Below are positions 25,240-32,536 of a DNA stretch of 64,000 nucleotides, piece after piece. Numbering within the stretch: the stretch's first letter is position 1; each line of letters opens with the position of its first letter. The DNA comes from Sphingopyxis jiangsuensis (GTDB lineage: Bacteria; Pseudomonadota; Alphaproteobacteria; Sphingomonadales; Sphingomonadaceae), in NCBI RefSeq assembly GCF_016734905.1, contig NZ_JAERPO010000004.1, positions 1-64,000 on the forward strand, written 5' to 3'. The translations under genes were made by a program, and so were the position numbers. The notes beneath the pieces were generated by a model that saw nothing but the letters and a program-made list of their open reading frames with translations, searched no databases and was not told where the DNA came from.

Positions 25240-25902
25240 CTATTGGCCCCGATAGGGTTCGCAGGCGATGCCATCGCCGTCGCCGTCCATTTCGGGTCTG
25301 TAGCCCGGTTGCCCTCGGTAAATTGGCGCGGCGCCCGCGGCCCGTGCATCTTTGCAGTTCCTGTAATATACGCCCGACGGCGCGTTCGATCGTTGCGGAG
25401 TGACGGCGCGCGCCCGTTCCACCGGACGATCGCTCTTCCGGGGATTTGCGGCCCTGTAGTCCGCGGGCATCTGGAAGGATCCCGCCCACAGCCCGACGCG
25501 TGCATCGCGTGCGCGGGCTTCGGCGCCGACATATTGTGTGCTGAACTGCGTGAAGGCGACGGCGAGCCCGGCATTCACCATTGCCTCACCGAGATCCGTC
25601 GATCCAACGCGGCAGGTGGACACCACCCGGCCATGGTCGTCATAGTCGCGTTGCTCGCAGGCAACCGAGCCGCGGGCGACCAACTCGGCGAGTTTCGCGG
25701 CGGCCTCCCGCCCGCATGGCCAGGACTGGCCCGAGCGTTCGCAGCCTTGCGCCAGTTCGGGCGCGTCGATGCCATATATCCGGACCGCGATGCCGCCGAA
25801 ATCGAGCGAGTCGCCGTCTACAACGCGCGCCGGTCCGCTGACGTCCTGCGCTTCGGCAGGATATGCGGAAAGCAGGAGCAAGGCGGCGATGGTCGATCTC
25901 AT
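25240..25902 (-). CDS. Secreted thermonuclease with Excalibur domain
   Basis: 220 residues. A signal peptide (residues 1-19, ending AEAQ) precedes a staphylococcal-nuclease-like domain with VVDGDSL, RIYGIDAPE, then the GREAA region and a DDHGRVVSTC segment. The C-terminal 45 residues form an Excalibur calcium-binding motif (NCKDARAAGAAP...DMDGDGDGIACE type, here DGDGDGIACEP). The start at 25,902 is chosen for its signal peptide; an upstream extension is implausible. It probably degrades DNA or RNA outside the cytoplasm. It lies between the lasso operon and DUF736 but shows no direct link to either. Confidence 0.88.
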   Translation of the reverse strand: MRSTIAALLLLSAYPAEAQDVSGPARVVDGDSLDFGGIAVRIYGIDAPELAQGCERSGQSWPCGREAAAKLAELVARGSVACEQRDYDDHGRVVSTCRVGSTDLGEAMVNAGLAVAFTQFSTQYVGAEARARDARVGLWAGSFQMPADYRAANPRKSDRPVERARAVTPQRSNAPSGVYYRNCKDARAAGAAPIYRGQPGYRPEMDGDGDGIACEPYRGQ

Positions 25903-26022
25903 CGCCCCGCCATAGCGCCGTCCGACGATCAAATCCCTTCCAAATGATTCCAATTTGACCGGAACGGGATGCCACTCGGGGCTCGTTCGGCGCTGTGAAT
26001 GGCGCGCTCGCTGCCGCAACGC

Positions 26023-26097
26023 CGCCGCGCCGCCTTTTTCCCCGGCCACGTTGCGGCCTCCTCGCGGGCGCTTCGCGCACAAAAAGCCGACGCGGCG
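26023..26097 (+). promoter_or_regulatory. Structured leader of the DUF736 gene
   Basis: The 306-base gap 25,903-26,208 has no gene. CGCCGCG (26,023-26,029) pairs with CGCGGCG (26,091-26,097) and CTTTTT (26,034-26,039) pairs with AAAAAG (26,081-26,086), forming an interrupted long stem. The layout, a T-run and A-run paired around GC-rich inner hairpins, is like that before the DUF2493 gene. It is a candidate structured untranslated RNA. Confidence 0.45.
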
Positions 26098-26208
26098 CCG
26101 TCCTTCGCTGCCGCTACGGCCCTGGCGGGTGCGCCCGCGCCCTTGGCGCCATTCCCGGGCTGCCGACGCCCCGGGGATTGGCCCCCGGGCGGTGCAGGAG
26201 AATGGATC

Positions 26209-26532
26209 ATGGGCGCAATCGGCCTCGTCAGCGGAACGATGGAGAAGGGCTATGTCGGCCAGCTCACGACGATCACGATCCGCGTCCCTATCGAGATCCG
26301 TCGCAATCCGTCGAAGACCGGTGACATTCAGCCCGACTATCGTGTCTGGTCCGACGGCGTCGAATGCGGGGCAGGGTGGCTCCGCCGGAGCGAAGCATCG
26401 GACAGGCTCTACGTGTCGCTCTGCCTCGAAGCGCCGGAGTTCGGCCCGCGGCGCATCTATGCGCGGCTCGGACGCGCGGCGGGGCAGGATAATCCCGACG
26501 TCTACGCGCTCATCTGGAACCCGATGGACTAG
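26209..26532 (+). CDS. DUF736 family protein
   Basis: 107 residues; the sequence MGAIGLVSGTMEKGYVGQL and the tail VYALIWNPMD resemble DUF736 proteins, a small family found almost always on plasmids and integrative elements of alphaproteobacteria, frequently beside transfer genes. CAGGAG lies nine bases before the ATG. The biochemical role is unknown. Its presence here supports the reading of the whole region as an integrated element; in better-preserved elements relaxase or pilus genes often follow, but none do here. Confidence 0.82.
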   Translation: MGAIGLVSGTMEKGYVGQLTTITIRVPIEIRRNPSKTGDIQPDYRVWSDGVECGAGWLRRSEASDRLYVSLCLEAPEFGPRRIYARLGRAAGQDNPDVYALIWNPMD

Positions 26533-26769
26533 GAGGCGAAGCGATGCTTTCCAAGGTGATCAGTATTTCTTGTTTCCCTCACGGTAAGGCGCTGCCTATC
26601 GCGGCGGCGCCAGCAGGGGGATCCGGCTGGCGGCAGGGGCAAATGCTCTCTCCCTTCCAGACTCCTGTCGGCCGGGCTTGCGACCCGCCTGGCCGCAAAC
26701 GGCGGCATCCTTGCGACCGGATCAATCTCGGCGTGCAAGGGTGTCGCCACCTTGTTAGGGTGACGGGCA
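26533..26769 (+). other. Gap after DUF736 with a possible truncated small gene
   Basis: An ATG at 26,544 has a strong GGAGGCGAAGCG ribosome site, but the frame (89 residues, ending at 26,813) soon becomes Pro/Arg-rich and overlaps the next gene. It may be the first codons of a gene that normally follows DUF736, cut off when the defence genes were inserted. I see no convincing product. Confidence 0.3.
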
Positions 26770-27699
26770 ATGCGTACCAGCCTCGAACATCTCCCTCCCC
26801 ACAAGCAGCGTGAGCTCGAGCGGATCGTCCAGATCATCTTCGAGGAGTTCGAGGATGTGCTGGCGCTCGCGACCCAGGACTGGAAGCGCAAAGGACGGAT
26901 TTCCAAGATCATCCTGTATGGCAGCTATGCGCGGGGTGGGTGGGTCGATGAGCCGCATACCGCCAAGGGCTATCAGTCCGATTATGACCTGCTGATCATC
27001 GTCAATGACGATCGCCTGACGGATCGCGTCGAGTATTGGTCGAGGCTCGACGACCGGCTCATCCGTGAGCTTTCGGTGACCAAGGCGCTTCGGACGCCGG
27101 TGAACTTCATTGTGCATAGCGGTGGAGAGGTGAATGCCGGGCTGTCGCAGGGGCGCTATTTCTTCATGGATGTCGCGCGCGATGGGATAGCGATTTACCA
27201 GGCTGTCGATAACGAACTGCCCGAGCCGCAGCCGAAGACGCCGCATGCGGCGCTTGAGATGGCGCGGGAATATTTTGAGGAGTGGTTTCCATCCGCGATC
27301 AAAAGGCTCGAAGGAGCCCAGTTTTACGTTGGGAAGGGCTATTTCAAGGACGCGGCATTCGACTTCCATCAAACGACCGAGCGTCTATACAACTGCGCCC
27401 TTCTCGTTTGTTCGTTCTACAGTCCCCATGTTCACAATCTCGCTTTTCTCCGGACACAAGCCGAGCGGATCGATGCAAGGCTGGCCGACGTCTGGCCTCG
27501 CGAATCTAAGGCGGACCGCGCGCGCTTCGAGAAATTGAAAGAGGCTTACATCAAGGCACGATATTCGAAGCATTACCGGATCAGCGAGGAAGAGCTGTCA
27601 TGGCTCGGCGATCGCGTGGCTGCGCTCGCATCAATCGTCGAACAGATTTGCCGCGAACGCATCGCCGATCTGGAAGCAACGGCAAGGGATGCCGGCTAG
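26770..27699 (+). CDS. Fused nucleotidyltransferase (MNT) and HEPN protein
   Basis: 309 residues. The N-terminal half is a minimal nucleotidyltransferase with LYGSYARGGW and the metal-binding pair in SDYDLLII. The C-terminal half, from about residue 160, is a HEPN domain of paired helices with FDFHQTTERLYNCALL and a possible RNase-type motif RYSKHY (Arg-x3-His). Separate MNT and HEPN genes form toxin-antitoxin pairs in which the MNT part modifies the HEPN RNase; here both are in one chain. It opens the defence-rich part of the island, so an anti-phage or stabilisation role is likely but unproven. Confidence 0.85.
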   Translation: MRTSLEHLPPHKQRELERIVQIIFEEFEDVLALATQDWKRKGRISKIILYGSYARGGWVDEPHTAKGYQSDYDLLIIVNDDRLTDRVEYWSRLDDRLIRELSVTKALRTPVNFIVHSGGEVNAGLSQGRYFFMDVARDGIAIYQAVDNELPEPQPKTPHAALEMAREYFEEWFPSAIKRLEGAQFYVGKGYFKDAAFDFHQTTERLYNCALLVCSFYSPHVHNLAFLRTQAERIDARLADVWPRESKADRARFEKLKEAYIKARYSKHYRISEEELSWLGDRVAALASIVEQICRERIADLEATARDAG

Positions 27700-27701
27700 G
27701 G

Positions 27702-27923
27702 CTATTTGCCGCGGAAGCGCTTGAAGCGCTCCCGATCTTCGGCGAGCTTGACCGCCAGCGCCGCGTTCGCGCATTCAGTTCCCGTCACGGATCCGTCGGT
27801 GCAAGCCGCGATCACCGCCTCGGCCTCATCGGGATGCGCTTCAAAATATTCGACGCTGCGAGCCTCGCGAGAGGAACAGGCAGTTAGGCATAATGCCGCC
27901 ATCACGATACTTGTTTTTCGCAT
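27702..27923 (-). CDS. EexN-like small lipoprotein
   Basis: 73 residues with a lipoprotein signal (ALCLTAC, lipobox LTAC) and a Cys pair in AACTDGSVTGTECANA, the hallmark of the EexN family of plasmid and integrative-element lipoproteins proposed to exclude incoming related elements. The start at 27,923 gives a proper lipoprotein signal. Convergent with the MNT-HEPN gene, with stops two bases apart. It is the only conjugation-linked gene visible. Confidence 0.75.
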   Translation of the reverse strand: MRKTSIVMAALCLTACSSREARSVEYFEAHPDEAEAVIAACTDGSVTGTECANAALAVKLAEDRERFKRFRGK

Positions 27924-28339
27924 TCTACCCTCCTGCTCCTCATCTGGCGCATGATTCCTTTCTCGCGCGGCGAACGCGAGAGGAATTGGGCTCAATTTGA
28001 GTGCAACCTCATGTCGGCTTCGCGCCCATGTCGGCCGTTGCGATCAGCTAGAATTAGCTTCGAAAGCGGACGTTGGATTTTCCGGGGACCGTGACGGCAA
28101 ACGCCTTATCTCGGCTAGCTAGGTAGCGCGAAATTAACCCGAGAACGGGCACTCGAGTTCTCAATTGATCGAAGGACACTACTGGTGGCTGCGGTTTAGG
28201 TGCTTCTCGAAGTACCGCGCCGCAGCCGGGTATGACATATACCCGGAGGTGTTTGAACGGGAGCGCGCAGCGCGAATCTTGCCTATGACTGTAAAGATTG
28301 CGCGGGAGGGGCAGCGCATGCGGAGGGGTAAGGCACAAT
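27924..28339. other. Gene-free gap of 416 bases
   Basis: No coding frame with convincing start and composition, and no strong hairpin, is seen between the EexN-like gene and the next protein. It probably contains the divergent promoters of both. Confidence 0.5.
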
Positions 28340-28975
28340 ATGGCGGCAACTGCCGATTTCGAAGCACGCGATAGAGATCGCGACCTCATGATCGATGCGA
28401 AGGCGCGCGCGGCGAGTATCGAACAACTCATTGTCGATCAGCACGGTATTCCGTCTCCGCTTGTCAGGGAATATGCGGTCCTGCAGATTCGCATGCTCTG
28501 CGAAATCATTGGGCTCGCTTGTCTCGTCGCGCACGGCGATCTCGTGGCAAGCGGCCCGGCACATCTGCGCAAGGCTTATGCACCCGGCGAGATCTTCGCG
28601 GCGCTCGGCGACATGCATGACGATTTCTATCCGGTACCGATCGTCCCACAGCTGGTCGCGCCGGGATGGCATATGGCCGAATATGACGGGCCTCCATTTC
28701 TAAAAAGGGAAGAGGTCAAGGGCCTCTGGGACCGCTGTGGCGGCGATCTCCATAAGGGTAGCCTCAAGCGACTTCTCAAACCCAACAATCCGCTGCAGAC
28801 GAATTTTGCGGACATCAACGAGTCCTTGGGCAAAATTCTGAACCTGCTTGGCAATCACCGAATGCTTCGAAAGGATCGCAAGATCGCATTCATCGCGATG
28901 CTCTCGAACGCGGCAGGAGCGGTACAAGTCGAGATCGGCGAGGCGATCGAGCCCGAAGACACGGCAGGAGACTAG
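28340..28975 (+). CDS. Unknown helical protein, 211 aa
   Basis: Unrecognised. The product is soluble and mainly helical, with a conserved-looking centre (REYAVLQIRMLCEIIGLACLVAHGDL) and a Lys-rich segment (KGSLKRLLKPNNPLQTNF). It starts close to GGAGGGGTAAGG. Its position between an MNT-HEPN protein and the Qat operon, in a region where almost every neighbour is defence-like, makes a role in defence or element stability possible, but no motif shows this. Confidence 0.65.
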   Translation: MAATADFEARDRDRDLMIDAKARAASIEQLIVDQHGIPSPLVREYAVLQIRMLCEIIGLACLVAHGDLVASGPAHLRKAYAPGEIFAALGDMHDDFYPVPIVPQLVAPGWHMAEYDGPPFLKREEVKGLWDRCGGDLHKGSLKRLLKPNNPLQTNFADINESLGKILNLLGNHRMLRKDRKIAFIAMLSNAAGAVQVEIGEAIEPEDTAGD

Positions 28976-29027
28976 ACCACTCCCAGCGTAGAACTCTTAA
29001 TCCGCGACGGGGCCGCCATTCAGTCGA

Positions 29028-29423
29028 TTATTCGGATTGTGCGGCGAGAAAAGCGCGCCAACGCTCGGACGCCGTGAACTCGATCTCGCCGGCGACTTTT
29101 TCGTCGTAGCGAGTATGGATCTCGAAACGGTGCCCGAAGATCGCATCGCAGTGTCGGCAGCCATTACTCATATAGGTCCGGCCAGCGGTGGCGCTTCGAC
29201 GAGGCTTGATCGCCCCGACGCCATGCGACAAAGGGAGGCTTGCGGCGAGCTTGTCGATGAGGTCAGGCCAATCGGTAAAATCGGCAGCCGAGCAATCGAT
29301 GCTCAAACAGCCTTCGCCGAGCGTGATCGATGACAGGACTGTCGTCTCGCAGCCGCATGACCAGCAAACGGCTGGTGCAGTGCGTAATATTGCAAAAATC
29401 TTGTCCATCGCACGAGTAGCCAT
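29028..29423 (-). CDS. Unknown protein with two Cys pairs, 131 aa
   Basis: Unrecognised. CWSCGCE near the N-terminus and CRHCDAIFGHRFE near residue 90 together resemble a split zinc ribbon, so it probably binds zinc and perhaps nucleic acid. The start is uncertain, with ATGs at 29,423 and 29,411 and no clear ribosome site. It lies alone between the 211-residue protein and the end of the Qat operon. Confidence 0.6.
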   Translation of the reverse strand: MATRAMDKIFAILRTAPAVCWSCGCETTVLSSITLGEGCLSIDCSAADFTDWPDLIDKLAASLPLSHGVGAIKPRRSATAGRTYMSNGCRHCDAIFGHRFEIHTRYDEKVAGEIEFTASERWRAFLAAQSE

Positions 29424-29559
29424 ATCGCAATGATCCAGATCTATTGATCTCAACTAGGAGAACGCTTGGAGGGCTCTCGCAATTCGCCTAGTTCTACGCT
29501 CGCCACTCGTTGATATAAGGTGGATTAACATTAGCCGGGATTCAATATCTCCGGCGTAA

Positions 29560-30303
29560 CTATGAAAGCAGAAACGTCAGGTTCTTAATGACCTGGGCCT
29601 GGACTTGTTTCGGGTCGAGCCCCCGCAGCGTGGCGATAGCCGCTAGGACTTGCGTAACATCCCCCGGTCCAATTGACTCGCCGTCTCTTTCGACGAACGG
29701 ACCATCGGTTTCGGTCAATATACGGTCGTCCGGGATCTCTGCCAGCAGACGAGAACCGCGAGGCGATCTCAGCATCGCTTCGTTGACAGAGAAAAAGCAA
29801 CCCAAGTCTAGACCTCGGCGCACCTCGGCCAGGCTACCGGTGAACCAGTGAAGCACGACTCTTCCTTTATTGTTTGGAAGATTCGTCTCGATCAGATCAA
29901 GAACCTGCTTCGAGGCACGGACGCTATGAACGGTCAGCACCTTGTCCCCGGCTGCGGCGCAAAGCTGGAGCACTGATGTAAACACCCGGACTTGGGCTTC
30001 GAAAGAGCGATAGAAGCGGGGCCCGGCGTCCAGACCGACTTCACCCACATAGCGCGTTTCAGGAAGAAGCTTTCGGAAGAGATCGAGTTCATTCTCCCTC
30101 TCCCCAACGAGTTGAGGGTGAAGGCCTAACGCGACCCGGACGAAACTACTATTACGGGCCAACTCTTGGTTATGTGGGAAAGCGCGGGGTGTGGTGGTAA
30201 CCGCCAAGGTCGCCGTCCGGCGACGATCGCAAGCCTCGATGGCTACCGCGAGATTCGGATACAGGTCGAGATGACAGTGAAAGTCGACGAGCTCGGGTCG
30301 CAT
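29560..30303 (-). CDS. qatD: QatD: TatD-like metal-dependent nuclease
   Basis: 247 residues of the TatD family. Metal ligands are visible in FHCHLD, GEVGLD, VHSVR, LHWFTG and TETDGP. TatD proteins are metal-dependent DNases; in the Qat anti-phage system this is the fourth component. It starts five bases after the qatC stop, completing a qatABCD operon. A housekeeping TatD is unlikely given this strict context. Confidence 0.9.
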   Translation of the reverse strand: MRPELVDFHCHLDLYPNLAVAIEACDRRRTATLAVTTTPRAFPHNQELARNSSFVRVALGLHPQLVGERENELDLFRKLLPETRYVGEVGLDAGPRFYRSFEAQVRVFTSVLQLCAAAGDKVLTVHSVRASKQVLDLIETNLPNNKGRVVLHWFTGSLAEVRRGLDLGCFFSVNEAMLRSPRGSRLLAEIPDDRILTETDGPFVERDGESIGPGDVTQVLAAIATLRGLDPKQVQAQVIKNLTFLLS

Positions 30304-30308
30304 GGGCG

Positions 30309-31673
30309 CTAGTGCGGCTTGGTGACCACACCGTCAAGCAGTTTGCCTACCTCGATGACGCCCCGACGAAACACATCGGCATAGGCTGTTATCTCAGACG
30401 CTGAATCCCCTAAGGGGCCAGGCTTGTGTACGAGAATCGACGAGAGGGCAGGCGTGGCCACGATGCGTTTTGCCATAAGTTGGAAGGACCTCACATGTTC
30501 GCCTTCCTTTCGGTCCGAGAAAAGAGGCTGCGATTTGCTGACCGCCACCGCGTATTGCGTTGGATCCGGAATACCAAGTCCGGCGTCTAGCGAGGCGCGA
30601 CGAATGAGACAGGGCACGCAATATCCGCAATGCCGCGGCGACAGACCACGAAAACGGGCCTTCGCGGGGGATGAGCAGGACATCGAGTTTCCAGCCTCCT
30701 TCTGCAGGAACGGAAGGTCTGCGCAGTTCTCGACCATCTCACCTTTCGTGGCGTGGCGATATGGATTTACCAGAGTTCCCTCTATTTGGATGTCTTTGAG
30801 CAGCGCGTTCATACCCGCTATAAAATGTGGATGCGCGGTCCGCGTGCTCAGCGCGCCGAAGCGGAGCGGGTCGAGCGGGACATTAAGTGCGATCAGTCCG
30901 TTCTCGGGCACGTTGATCTTCGTGGGCCGTCCAAGCGCGGAGCCCGCGAGTGCGGCGAGGGCGAAGAAAAGGAAGGAACGGCCGCGCTGTGTGTTCTCTG
31001 TTTCACCCGTCCCCAGATCGTTGCTGTCGAACCCAAGGCGCACCCGAAGGTTTCGAATCTCGGGCCCAGGAAATCGTGTTTCGAGCCGGCTGAGAAGATA
31101 GGCCTGAGCCTTGGCCGTCTCGGAATCCCAGTAGTGACTGACGAGCAGGGGCCGCTTACCGCCCTTCAACAGATCAATTACACCGATCAGGCTATCTAGG
31201 CCGCCCGAAAAGAGGCAAACTTCATCGAGCGTGTCTAAGGGGAGCGTATTTACCGCTTTGACCAGAGACGCGTGAGTCTTCGGACGCGGACGAAAGAAAA
31301 AGCGCCAACGGTCACCCGTCAGGAAGCGCAGCAGCGCCGTCAACCGCTCCCCATGAGGGCGCCATAAGTCTGGCGCTGACACAGGTATGTAGAGGTCGAT
31401 TTCCCGCGTCCATCCGTCCTGTGCATTGGCGGCGCGAGAAACCCGTGTGTCACCCGCGTTCACAAGCGCGGCAATCAAAGTCAGGTCGACTGCCTTCTCG
31501 CTGGGTGTCAGGCCGAGGGTGCCAAGCTGAGCGAGCGCGTGACCAATCCCAAATCCAAGGGTTCCGTCCTGACCTGCGAAGTTTACTTCGTGGACTACCG
31601 AATCCTTTTGGACAATTTCGACGATCTCCTCGACGGAGCCGCCAAGCATCGCAACAAAGCTGAACCGCTTCAT
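30309..31673 (-). CDS. qatC: QatC: QueC-like ATP-dependent enzyme
   Basis: 454 residues. A PP-loop ATP-binding motif (FSGGLDSLIG) and a C-terminal zinc site (CGYCVPCLIRR) are those of 7-cyano-7-deazaguanine synthases, but the chain is twice the usual QueC length with an extra N-terminal 150-residue domain, as in Qat systems. The start at 31,673 overlaps the qatB stop by four bases. In Qat it presumably modifies a protein or base during phage response; the chemistry is not settled to my knowledge. Confidence 0.9.
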   Translation of the reverse strand: MKRFSFVAMLGGSVEEIVEIVQKDSVVHEVNFAGQDGTLGFGIGHALAQLGTLGLTPSEKAVDLTLIAALVNAGDTRVSRAANAQDGWTREIDLYIPVSAPDLWRPHGERLTALLRFLTGDRWRFFFRPRPKTHASLVKAVNTLPLDTLDEVCLFSGGLDSLIGVIDLLKGGKRPLLVSHYWDSETAKAQAYLLSRLETRFPGPEIRNLRVRLGFDSNDLGTGETENTQRGRSFLFFALAALAGSALGRPTKINVPENGLIALNVPLDPLRFGALSTRTAHPHFIAGMNALLKDIQIEGTLVNPYRHATKGEMVENCADLPFLQKEAGNSMSCSSPAKARFRGLSPRHCGYCVPCLIRRASLDAGLGIPDPTQYAVAVSKSQPLFSDRKEGEHVRSFQLMAKRIVATPALSSILVHKPGPLGDSASEITAYADVFRRGVIEVGKLLDGVVTKPH

Positions 31674-32536
31674 TGCGCTTCGCCCAGCGTCTGCATCAGG
31701 TCGAACGCGGCGACGTACAGGTCCGACACGAATCCTTCGATCTGTCCTGAAGTGATGTCCGCAAGACTTGTTCCGGTCGTATCGAAGCGGTCGCGGACAC
31801 ACCCGTCCACGAAGTCGTGAAGCATGCGCTGGGTCCTCTCTACCGCCGCGACGCTCGCCGCGACGCGGATGCTGTTCGTCCCCACCTCGTTCAGTATTTT
31901 GCCCTCGATGGAACGGGAAACGACTCCGATGAAAAATTCTTGAAGATCGCTCTGGGTCATGTCGTCGAAGTTGCCAACGCCCTCCGCCGCGAGGGCAGCG
32001 ACGGTCTCGAGCATCGCGTCACGGGCGATCGCTTCATCAATCGTCCCGCCAGGTGGACAAAGGGCATCGGTCAGAGCGACGAATACGTCCACGGCCGGGG
32101 CGCCGGCCAGCGCCTCTAGGTTGAACGTGCGGAGCGCCTCGACCGGACCATCGACTAGGAAGCTGCGGGCGAAGTTGGCAATTCCCCCTGCCGTCGCCCG
32201 CGAACTCGACATCTGGCGCGCGGCTCCTCCGCCTCCGCCCGACGCTGACACATATTTGCTGGCGCCCCGCCGGACCGATCTTGAGTCGGAATTCCTCGCG
32301 CCGCGGGTGATATCGCCCCGGGCGTCGCCCAAGCCGGAGCCCACCCCCGGCGACCGAATTGGCGGGTATGCACGAGGTGCATCCGCGACAGGTGATTTTC
32401 CATCATCGCCGTCGGACGGCGCGCCATCGGTTCCGTTGGGATCAGTGGCAGGCGGAGATGCCGAGGGCGTGGGATCTCCGACCCAGCTCGGAACAAGACT
32501 ATGTTTCGATCCACCGAACGTACCGGAGGTGCCCAT
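31670..32536 (-). CDS. qatB: QatB
   Basis: 288 residues. The N-terminus MGTSGTFGGSK followed by about 100 disordered Ser/Pro/Gly-rich residues and a helical C-terminal domain is typical for QatB, the component of unknown function. It starts in a TGATG overlap with the qatA stop and ends in overlap with qatC, so all four proteins are made from one message. No catalytic motif is visible. Confidence 0.85.
   Translation of the reverse strand: MGTSGTFGGSKHSLVPSWVGDPTPSASPPATDPNGTDGAPSDGDDGKSPVADAPRAYPPIRSPGVGSGLGDARGDITRGARNSDSRSVRRGASKYVSASGGGGGAARQMSSSRATAGGIANFARSFLVDGPVEALRTFNLEALAGAPAVDVFVALTDALCPPGGTIDEAIARDAMLETVAALAAEGVGNFDDMTQSDLQEFFIGVVSRSIEGKILNEVGTNSIRVAASVAAVERTQRMLHDFVDGCVRDRFDTTGTSLADITSGQIEGFVSDLYVAAFDLMQTLGEAQ

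Noticed and set aside
26544-26813. Small gene after DUF736
   Set aside because: Good ribosome site but no family resemblance, biased composition and overlap with the MNT-HEPN gene; kept only as a possible remnant.
29560-31673. TatD and QueC as housekeeping nuclease and queuosine genes
   Set aside because: Overlap with qatA and qatB and the extra N-terminal domain of the QueC-like protein fit the Qat system better.
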